Positions 1 to 5,025 of a stretch of 5,025 nt of DNA are shown here, piece by piece. The stretch lies in assembly GCA_003506065.1 (NCBI GenBank), contig DNXA01000058.1, forward strand, positions 1 to 5,025, read 5' to 3'. The position numbers were made by a program, and so were the translations under genes. Origin of the DNA: Actinomycetota bacterium. GTDB lineage: Bacteria > Actinomycetota > Actinomycetes > S36-B12. The notes under the pieces were generated by a model. That model did no database searches and was not told the DNA's origin. It worked only from the letters and a program-made list of their open reading frames with translations. Numbering within the stretch: the stretch's first letter is position 1; the number at the start of each line of letters is the position of its first letter.

Positions 1-1018
1 CGGGAAAGTAGTCGAGCAGGCAGTTGGGCGGTTCGCCGGGTGAACGCCCATCGATGTGCATCGAGTAGTTCTCGATGCCGTTGCAGGTGCCCACCTGGCG
101 CATCATCTCGACGTCGTAGGTGGTGCGCATGCGAAGCCGCTGGGCCTCGAGCAGCTTGCCCTGAACCTCATACTCAGCCAGACGCTCGGCGAGTTCGGCT
201 TCGATCCCTGCAATGGCTCGATCCATGCGCTCAGGCCCGGCGACGTAGTGCGAAGCCGGGAAGACATACATCTCTTGATCCTCAGTGAGGATCTCGCCGG
301 TGACTGGATGCAGGGTCATGAGTCGCTCGATCTCATCACCGAACATCTCGATGCGCACCGGGTGCTGCTCATACATCGGGAAGACCTCGACGGTGTCGCC
401 GCGGACCCTGAAAGTGCCGCGCGTGAAGGCGATGTCATTGCGCGTGTACTGGATGTCAACGAAGCGGCGCAGGAGCTTGTCGCGTTCGATGGATTCACCC
501 ACGCGGAGCCGGACCATGCGGTCGACGTACTCCTGTGGCGTACCAAGACCGTAGATCGCCGAGACGGTCGCCACCACGAGCACATCGCGCCTGGTCAGCA
601 GGCTGTTGGTTGCCGAGTGACGCAGCCGCTCGACCTCCTCATTGATCGAGGAGTCCTTCTCAATGAAGGTGTCGCTCTGCGGGATGTACGCCTCGGGTTG
701 GTAATAGTCGTAGTACGAGACGAAGTACTCCACTGCATTGTCCGGGAGCAGTTCACGGAACTCCGTTGCCAATTGGGCAGCCAGGGTCTTGTTCGGGGCC
801 ATGACCAGGGTCGGGCGCTGCAAGGCCTCCACCAACCACGCGGTGGTCGCGCTTTTGCCGGTGCCGGTAGCGCCGAGCAGCACGTTATGACGCTCGCCAT
901 CAAGAATTCTCTTGGTGAGTTCGGCAATTGCCGTGGGCTGATCACCTGCAGGAGCAAATGGCGCCTGCACGCTGAACGGAGCAACGCGCCGTTGCAGGTC
1001 GGTGATCGGGCGCGTCAT
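1..1018 (-). CDS. uvrB: UvrABC system protein B, N-terminal part (3' end outside window)
   Basis: UvrB is the damage-verifying, ATP-dependent subunit of nucleotide excision repair. It is loaded by UvrA and recruits UvrC for incision. The 339 visible codons run from the ATG at 1018 to the window edge. Seen in the translation: Walker A GATGTGKS at residues 49-56, the [16 protein letters not shown] segment (67-82), the damage-probing beta-hairpin [14 protein letters not shown] (98-111), [15 protein letters not shown] (123-137), and [15 protein letters not shown] (314-328). The frame leaves the window just before the expected DESH (Walker B) motif, so the remaining helicase motifs and the UvrC-binding C-terminus cannot be judged. 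The ATG gives an N-terminus ([15 protein letters not shown]) resembling streptomycete UvrB; an in-frame GTG two codons upstream (1024) is possible. No clear Shine-Dalgarno sequence precedes either. It lies 31 bases after coaE on the same strand, so co-transcription is likely (inference). Confidence 0.97.
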   Translation of the reverse strand, partial: MTRPITDLQRRVAPFSVQAPFAPAGDQPTAIAELTKRILDGERHNVLLGATGTGKSATTAWLVEALQRPTLVMAPNKTLAAQLATEFRELLPDNAVEYFVSYYDYYQPEAYIPQSDTFIEKDSSINEEVERLRHSATNSLLTRRDVLVVATVSAIYGLGTPQEYVDRMVRLRVGESIERDKLLRRFVDIQYTRNDIAFTRGTFRVRGDTVEVFPMYEQHPVRIEMFGDEIERLMTLHPVTGEILTEDQEMYVFPASHYVAGPERMDRAIAGIEAELAERLAEYEVQGKLLEAQRLRMRTTYDVEMMRQVGTCNGIENYSMHIDGRSPGEPPNCLLDYFP

Positions 1019-1049
1019 GACCACACGGTACGCGACGGGTCTGACGGAG

Positions 1050-1640
1050 TTAGGCAGGCATCAACGAGACCCAGATGCGCTCGACCTGCTCCTGTGTCTG
1101 CTCAAGGGTGCCGGAATTGTCGATCACGAAATCAGCCAGTGCGAGGCGATCCTCACGCTTTTGCTGTACAGCAATGCGTCGGCGCACGTCGTCCTCAGGA
1201 AGCCCACGCGATACGGCTCGTTCCACCTGAGTCTCCACCGGAACGTCGACCACAATCGCCATCTGCACCAGATCTGTGCCCATCTCAGTGAGCAGTGGAA
1301 TGTCATAGATGACGATCCGCTCCCCCGCAGCCTCAGCGTCAGCGAAGCGCTTATTAGTCTCATCGACTATGCGCGGAAACATGATGCCGTTCATCTGTGC
1401 AGTCAGTTCTGGGGTCTGAAAGGCGATGCGTGCCAACTCTGCACGCACCAGTGATCCATCAGCGGCCACGATGCTGTCACCGAAGGCGGCCGCCAATTCC
1501 GCAATTGCCGGGGCGCCAGGCTCGACGATGTCTCGGCCGATCTGGTCGGCATCGATGATGTGCGCACCAAGCTTCTGGAACATCGCTGCGATCGTGGACT
1601 TGCCCGAACCAATGCCGCCTGTGAGGCCTACGCGAATCAC
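1050..1640 (-). CDS. coaE: Dephospho-CoA kinase
   Basis: CoaE phosphorylates the 3'-hydroxyl of the ribose of dephospho-CoA with ATP, the last step of coenzyme A synthesis, in the cytoplasm. The 196-residue protein has the usual length of a single-domain CoaE. Seen: Walker A GGIGSGKS (8-15), the substrate-site [10 protein letters not shown] (28-37, with Asp30 and Asp32), [11 protein letters not shown] (111-121), the strand VVDVP (130-134), the lid region VERAVSRG (139-146) followed by RIAVQ (155-159), and ADFVIDNSG (169-177). The start is GTG at 1640, since the protein must begin only a few residues before the P-loop; an AGG eight bases upstream may serve as ribosome binding site. The stop is TAA. 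Mycobacterial CoaE carries an extra C-terminal UPF0157 (GrpB-like) domain; this protein does not. It sits between the hotdog gene (58-base gap) and uvrB (31-base gap), all in the same direction. Confidence 0.96.
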   Translation of the reverse strand: MIRVGLTGGIGSGKSTIAAMFQKLGAHIIDADQIGRDIVEPGAPAIAELAAAFGDSIVAADGSLVRAELARIAFQTPELTAQMNGIMFPRIVDETNKRFADAEAAGERIVIYDIPLLTEMGTDLVQMAIVVDVPVETQVERAVSRGLPEDDVRRRIAVQQKREDRLALADFVIDNSGTLEQTQEQVERIWVSLMPA

Positions 1641-1660
1641 TCGCAGAACCTATCGGTTTG

Positions 1661-1697
1661 GGACCCCGCTCGGAGGGAACTCCTCGCGACCGGATCC
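1661..1697 (-). other. Possible RNA hairpin between the hotdog gene and coaE
   Basis: The 58-base gap between the hotdog gene stop and the coaE GTG can fold on the minus strand. GGATCC (1692-1697) pairs with GGGTCC (1661-1666) over six pairs including one G-U, and an inner GAGG/CCTC pairing closes a small loop. No U-rich tail follows, so it is a poor intrinsic terminator. It might attenuate transcription into coaE or be chance folding of GC-rich sequence. No convincing promoter hexamers were seen here. Confidence 0.25.
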
Positions 1698-1698
1698 G

Positions 1699-2475
1699 TC
1701 AGGCAGTCCGCAACTCAATCCAAGTTGCACGGCCGATGGCGAGCAGTTCACCTGATCCGTCGAACAGTGCTGAACCGACATTGAGTTTGCGTCCGTCGCG
1801 GCCCAGGAGCCAACCGACGCTGACACAGGTCTGGCCTGCTTGCGGTCGACCATAGACCTCGGAGCGCAGTCGCCCGAGCAAGCTGGGACCCCCGCCGGGC
1901 TCAAAGCACACGCCACCCAGGAACGCAGTGCAGTCGAGGGTGGCGATGACCATCTCGGGAAGGGCCATGCCCGCAGAGTCGACGTCGGAGGCTGTGGGCG
2001 TCCACGGGCCAGCGACCACTTCGCGGCCAGCCACTGGTCCTGGGAAGATTCGCAGGCCATCGCCAACCAAGCGGCCCGGTCCGCAGGCGAAGCACTCGCC
2101 ATCGGATGGATGCCGCTCGTACCAGGGGAAACCGGCTGTGGCGAGCTGTGCTGACTCCACGGAGACCGGCGCGACGGCGTCGAAGTCGATCGGCGCGGGC
2201 ACGACCTCCGCGAGCAAGGTGTCCCCGAGCATCACCCGTACGCCTTCGTCGACCACCTCGACCTCGAGGGGAGTCTCCAGGGGGGTGCGGTTGCGCAGGG
2301 TCACCTCAGCCGAAGGACCGCCGAGCAGAGCGGAGTACACGCCGCTGGCGTATCCACCATGCGCCGCATCATGCGGCCCCCGAAAGTGCTCCGGAATGAT
2401 CATGCGGAATGGTTGCACACCCCGCGCCTCAGCGGTGAAACTTCGCGCGATGCCCGATGTGGTCTGCATCTGCAT
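1699..2475 (-). CDS. Probable double-hotdog thioesterase-like protein (PaaI/4HBT-like)
   Basis: No named gene is recognised. With the ATG at 2475 the protein has 258 residues, no signal peptide and no membrane segment, so it is probably cytoplasmic. Two halves each resemble a hotdog fold. The first has PEHFRGPHDAAHGGYASGV (28-46), like the HGG helix start of thioesterases, then alternating strands to about residue 100. The second opens with CFACGPGRLVGDGLRIFPG (128-146), which resembles the CFxCG...GL signature of PaaI-type thioesterases, then a helix with ATLDC (178-182; Asp181 is a candidate active-site residue), and closes with strands TCVSVGWLLGRDGRKLNVGS (216-235) and LLAIGRATWIEL (244-255). 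The acyl-CoA hydrolase role is inferred. The start is uncertain: ATG at 2475 or 2469, or an internal ATG at 2403; none has a clear Shine-Dalgarno sequence. A GTG at 2499 lies inside the rpsA terminator hairpin and is unlikely. It is followed 58 bases later by coaE. Confidence 0.8.
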   Translation of the reverse strand: MQMQTTSGIARSFTAEARGVQPFRMIIPEHFRGPHDAAHGGYASGVYSALLGGPSAEVTLRNRTPLETPLEVEVVDEGVRVMLGDTLLAEVVPAPIDFDAVAPVSVESAQLATAGFPWYERHPSDGECFACGPGRLVGDGLRIFPGPVAGREVVAGPWTPTASDVDSAGMALPEMVIATLDCTAFLGGVCFEPGGGPSLLGRLRSEVYGRPQAGQTCVSVGWLLGRDGRKLNVGSALFDGSGELLAIGRATWIELRTA

Positions 2476-2484
2476 GCCCAGACA

Positions 2485-2520
2485 GCAAACGAGGGGCACC
2501 TTTCGGCGCCCCTCGTTTGC
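2485..2520 (-). terminator. Strong hairpin terminator after rpsA
   Basis: The arms 2485-2497 and 2508-2520 are perfectly complementary over 13 pairs. In the minus-strand RNA the stem continues with a G-U pair and two G-C pairs and is capped by a GAAA (GNRA) tetraloop, giving about 16 pairs. It starts 18 bases after the rpsA TAG stop. The U-tract is poor (TGTCTG follows), which is common for actinobacterial terminators. Only the minus strand has a gene reading into it, so its job is to end the rpsA transcript. Its lower base lies only nine bases before the ATG chosen for the next gene. Confidence 0.88.
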
Positions 2521-2538
2521 ATTTAGCTTTGCAGCTGA

Positions 2539-3993
2539 CTACTCGCCAGCGAGCTTGTCGCGCAGAGCCTGCAGGGCCTCGTCTGTTGCCAGTGAGCCTT
2601 CAGCCTCGGATGATTCACTGGAGTAGGCCGAGATGTTCTCGCCGGACTCAAGTGCTGCTGCCTGATCGGCAACCTGCGCCTCGTTGACCTGCTTGCGATG
2701 GGCTTCCCAGCGCGCATGTGCCTCGGCGTACTCGCGCTCCCATTGGGTGCGCTCGTCCTCGAAGCCAACCTTCCATTCGCCCGTCTCAGGGTCGAATCCG
2801 GCTGGGCCGACGTAGTTGCCAGCCTCGTCGAAGGCAGGAGCCATGCCGTAGAGGTAGGGATCGAACTCCTCGTGAGCCTGGGCATCGCCACTGTCGTTGG
2901 CCTGCTTGAGCGACAGTGAGATACGTCGACGCTCGAGGTCAATGTCGATGACCTTGACGAAGATGTCGTCGTTGACCTGAACGATCTGCTCTGGCAGTTC
3001 GATGTGACGCTCGGCGAGCTCGGAGATGTGCACCAGGCCCTCGATGCCCTCTTCGACACGCACGAAGGCGCCGAAGGGAACAAGCTTGGTGACCTTGCCT
3101 GGCACGACCTGGTTGATCGCGTGGGTGCGTGCGAAGTGCTGCCAAGGATCCTCTTGGGTGGCCTTCAGCGACAAGGACACACGCTCGCGGTCCATGTCGA
3201 CATCGAGCACCTCGACGGTGACCTCCTGGCCAACCTCGACGACCTCGGATGGGTGATCGATGTGCTTCCAGGACAGTTCGGACACGTGCACGAGACCATC
3301 GACTCCGCCGAGATCGACGAAGGCACCGAAGTTGACGATGGATGAGACCACACCTGCGCGGATCTGACCCTTCTGCAACTGGGTGAGGAATGTCTGGCGG
3401 ACCTCGCTCTGGGTCTGCTCAAGCCATGCGCGACGGGAGAGCACAACGTTGTTGCGATTCTTGTCGAGTTCGATGATCTTGGCCTCGAGAACCTTGCCGA
3501 CATAGGGCTGCAGATCGCGGACGCGGCGCATCTCCACGAGTGAGGCAGGCAGGAAGCCGCGCAGACCGATGTCGATGATGAGTCCGCCCTTGACGACCTC
3601 GATCACCTGACCTTCAACAACGCCATCTTCTTCCTTGACCTTCTCGATCGTGCCCCATGCGCGCTCGTACTGTGCGCGCTTCTTGGACAAGATGAGACGG
3701 CCTTCCTTGTCCTCCTTGGTGAGCACGAGTGCTTCAACCACATCGCCCACGCGCACGACCTCATTGGGGTCGACGTCGTGCTTGATGGAGAGCTCTCGGG
3801 AGGGGATGACACCTTCGGTCTTGTAACCGATGTCGAGGAGTACCTCGTCGCGGTCCACCTTGACGATGGTGCCTTCGACGATGTCGCCATCATTGAAGTA
3901 CTTGATGGTCAGATCAATTGCTGCGAGGAAGTCTTCAGCCGAGCCAATGTCGTTGATGGCAATTTGGGCTGGTGCGTTCAAAGAGAGGGTCAT
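2539..3993 (-). CDS. rpsA: 30S ribosomal protein S1
   Basis: S1 binds mRNA on the 30S subunit and helps translation initiation; in actinobacteria it is also linked to trans-translation and, in M. tuberculosis, has been proposed as a pyrazinoic acid target. The 484-residue product has four S1 RNA-binding domains at about 36-105, 123-188, 209-277 and 294-364. Examples are GTIVKVDRDEVLLDIGYKTE (41-60), IVNFGAFVDLGGVDGLVHVS (219-238) and LVPFGAFVRVEEGIEGLVHI (304-323). Four domains rather than the six of E. coli is the actinobacterial form. The C-terminal 120 residues are charged and probably partly unstructured, ending SLATDEALQALRDKLAGE, a tail also present in mycobacterial RpsA. The ATG at 3993 is chosen because homology begins near it (AINDIGSAEDFLAAID, 12-27); the frame stays open to an ATG at 4050, but those 19 residues look non-conserved. 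No clear Shine-Dalgarno sequence precedes it. The stop is TAG, followed by a strong terminator. Confidence 0.98.
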   Translation of the reverse strand: MTLSLNAPAQIAINDIGSAEDFLAAIDLTIKYFNDGDIVEGTIVKVDRDEVLLDIGYKTEGVIPSRELSIKHDVDPNEVVRVGDVVEALVLTKEDKEGRLILSKKRAQYERAWGTIEKVKEEDGVVEGQVIEVVKGGLIIDIGLRGFLPASLVEMRRVRDLQPYVGKVLEAKIIELDKNRNNVVLSRRAWLEQTQSEVRQTFLTQLQKGQIRAGVVSSIVNFGAFVDLGGVDGLVHVSELSWKHIDHPSEVVEVGQEVTVEVLDVDMDRERVSLSLKATQEDPWQHFARTHAINQVVPGKVTKLVPFGAFVRVEEGIEGLVHISELAERHIELPEQIVQVNDDIFVKVIDIDLERRRISLSLKQANDSGDAQAHEEFDPYLYGMAPAFDEAGNYVGPAGFDPETGEWKVGFEDERTQWEREYAEAHARWEAHRKQVNEAQVADQAAALESGENISAYSSESSEAEGSLATDEALQALRDKLAGE

Positions 3994-3996
3994 GAA

Positions 3997-4025
3997 GTGT
4001 GAGGTCCGATGGGAGTAGAGGTCAA
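3997..4025 (-). promoter_or_regulatory. Weak candidate promoter for rpsA
   Basis: On the minus strand TTGACC (4025-4020) matches a -35 box in five of six positions, but the hexamer 17 bases downstream (TCACAC, 4002-3997) is a poor -10. The better -10-like hexamer TCTACT (4019-4014) directly abuts TTGACC and has no good -35 of its own. A promoter in this 132-base gap is expected because rpsA is usually expressed strongly, but its exact place is not established by the sequence. Confidence 0.22.
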
Positions 4026-4049
4026 CTGCGCGGTTGCACAGAGGTGGCA

Positions 4050-4065
4050 CTGCACGGTCGTGCAG
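4050..4065. repeat. Palindrome upstream of rpsA (7-base arms, 2-base centre)
   Basis: CTGCACG and CGTGCAG arms flank a two-base centre. As RNA it can form a six-pair stem with a four-base loop. It lies in the polA-rpsA gap, 57 bases upstream of the rpsA ATG, and partial echoes of the arm (GTGCAA, GCGCAG) follow toward rpsA. It could be an operator, part of the rpsA leader, or part of the polA terminator. No U-tract follows, which argues against a classical terminator. Nothing in the sequence decides between these. Confidence 0.4.
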
Positions 4066-4125
4066 CGGACCAAGGGTACGGCAAGCTCGTTCGCTCGTGA
4101 ACGCGAGGCCGTGAAAAGGCTGCGA

Positions 4126-5025
4126 TCAGTGCGCAGCGCTCTCCCAGGATTGACCAAGGCCCAGTGAGACCTCCAGTGGGACGTCCAGGCTCATCGCGCC
4201 CATCATGCAGCGCACCACCAGTTCCTCAAGGGCCTGCTCCTCGCCCGGGGCCACTTCGAGCACCAGTTCGTCGTGGACCTGAAGGAGCATGCGGCTGCTC
4301 AGTCCCTCAGTGTCCAGGGCATCGGCCACGCCGAGCATCGCGAGCTTGATGATGTCGGCTGCGGTTCCCTGGATCGGGGCATTGAGGGCCATCCGCTCGG
4401 CCATTTCACGGCGCTGGCGATTGTCCGAGGTCAGATCTGGCAGATAGCGCCGCCGACCCAGGATCGTCTCGGTGTATCCACGCTGCCTGGCCTCCTCCAC
4501 TACAGCAGCCAGGTAGTCACGCACTCCCCCGAATCGAGCAAAGTAGGTGTCCATGAGCACTCGTGCCTCATCGGGGCCCACTCCGAGCTGCTGGCCAAGG
4601 CCATAGGCGGAAAGGCCATAGGCAAGGCCATAGGACATCGCCTTGATGCGGCGGCGCATCTCGGGATCGACTTCAGTGGGCTCCACGCCGAAGACCTGCG
4701 AGGCTGCCGTGGTGTGGAGATCCTCGCCAGCACGGAAGGCCGCGATCAGGCCAGCATCCTGTGAGAGGTGAGCCATGATCCGCATCTCGATCTGGCTGTA
4801 GTCAGCTGTCATCAGCGTTGCGTAGCCCTGGCCGACCACGAAGCACTTGCGGATCTGTCGCCCGGCCTCCGAGCGGATGGGGATGGTCTGCAGGTTGGGA
4901 TCTGAGCTGGAGACACGGCCGGTGGCGGACATCAGCTGCGAATAGGTGGTGTGAATGCGCCCATCGGCACCGATGACCGGGATCAGGCCTTCGACTATCT
5001 GGCGCAGCTTGGAGCGATCGCGCCA
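4126..5025 (-). CDS. polA: DNA polymerase I, C-terminal part of the polymerase domain (5' end outside window)
   Basis: Pol I fills gaps in excision repair and replaces RNA primers on the lagging strand. The 299 visible residues are the palm and fingers end of the family A polymerase domain; the 5'-nuclease and any 3'-5' exonuclease-like domain lie outside the window. The frame is open to the edge, so the first visible ATG (4932) is internal. Seen, in fragment numbering: IHTTYSQLMSATGRVSSSDP (24-43), NLQTIPIR (44-51), motif A DYSQIE (75-80, catalytic Asp75), O-helix motif B RRRIKAMSYGLAYG (124-137, Arg124, Lys128, Tyr132, Tyr136), NAPIQGTAADIIK (215-227), and motif C QVHDE (249-253, catalytic Asp252). 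It ends SWESAAH, like mycobacterial Pol I, with a TGA stop. Tyr132 occupies the place of E. coli Phe762. It is followed by rpsA after 132 bases. Confidence 0.98.
   Translation of the reverse strand, partial: WRDRSKLRQIVEGLIPVIGADGRIHTTYSQLMSATGRVSSSDPNLQTIPIRSEAGRQIRKCFVVGQGYATLMTADYSQIEMRIMAHLSQDAGLIAAFRAGEDLHTTAASQVFGVEPTEVDPEMRRRIKAMSYGLAYGLSAYGLGQQLGVGPDEARVLMDTYFARFGGVRDYLAAVVEEARQRGYTETILGRRRYLPDLTSDNRQRREMAERMALNAPIQGTAADIIKLAMLGVADALDTEGLSSRMLLQVHDELVLEVAPGEEQALEELVVRCMMGAMSLDVPLEVSLGLGQSWESAAH

Noticed and set aside
56..1291. 411-codon plus-strand open frame
   Set aside because: It is antisense to uvrB and the 3' part of coaE, both clearly coding. Its translation shows no recognisable family, and it spans two genes and their gap. 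Long antisense frames are common in GC-rich genes.
2476..2499. GTG at 2499 as start of the hotdog gene
   Set aside because: It lies within the loop and stem of the rpsA terminator. The added residues overlap the hairpin arm and are unlikely to be translated.
1928..2626. 232-codon plus-strand open frame
   Set aside because: It is antisense to the hotdog gene and the rpsA 3' end and crosses the terminator hairpin. The product is rich in Ser, Arg and Pro, as expected of a shadow frame.
3004..3345. 113-codon plus-strand open frame
   Set aside because: It is antisense to the third and fourth S1 domains of rpsA and has no independent support.
3994..4050. Extension of RpsA to the ATG at 4050
   Set aside because: The 19 added residues (MPPLCNRAVDLYSHRTSHF) do not resemble S1 N-termini, and the ATG at 3993 fits the conserved start.
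4932..5025. ATG at 4930-4932 as the polA start, leaving 4933-5025 non-coding
   Set aside because: The same frame is open to the window edge and encodes WRDRSKLRQIVEGL and onward, which fits the Pol I thumb-palm region, so the gene continues outside the window.

Overview
The window reads as a chromosomal housekeeping segment from a member of the Actinomycetota with moderately high GC (about 60% by eye). The main reason is gene order: polA, rpsA, (one extra gene), coaE, uvrB is the arrangement known around polA/rpsA/coaE/uvrB in Mycobacterium and Streptomyces. The encoded RpsA, PolA and UvrB also follow the actinobacterial versions of these proteins closely, as recalled from family knowledge. 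I cannot assign a genus.

All five genes lie on the minus strand, so transcription runs from high to low coordinates. From right to left: the 3' part of polA (4126-5025, cut by the window edge); a 132-base gap with a short palindrome and presumably the rpsA promoter; rpsA, encoding ribosomal protein S1 (2539-3993); a very strong hairpin terminator (2485-2520); a gene for a probable double-hotdog thioesterase-like protein (1699-2475); a 58-base gap that can fold; coaE, encoding dephospho-CoA kinase (1050-1640, GTG start); a 31-base gap; and the 5' part of uvrB (1-1018, cut by the window edge before its DESH helicase motif). No RNA genes, mobile elements, CRISPR arrays or plus-strand genes were found, and there is no stretch of 300 bases without a gene.

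The genes combine DNA repair (Pol I gap filling acts after UvrB-dependent excision), translation initiation (S1) and the last step of coenzyme A synthesis (CoaE). The least ordinary points are the hotdog gene between rpsA and coaE, its start placed almost against the base of the rpsA terminator, and the lack of a clear Shine-Dalgarno sequence before rpsA, where a palindrome lies in the upstream region. I found no evidence of an undescribed multi-gene system; the window is mostly conserved core genome.
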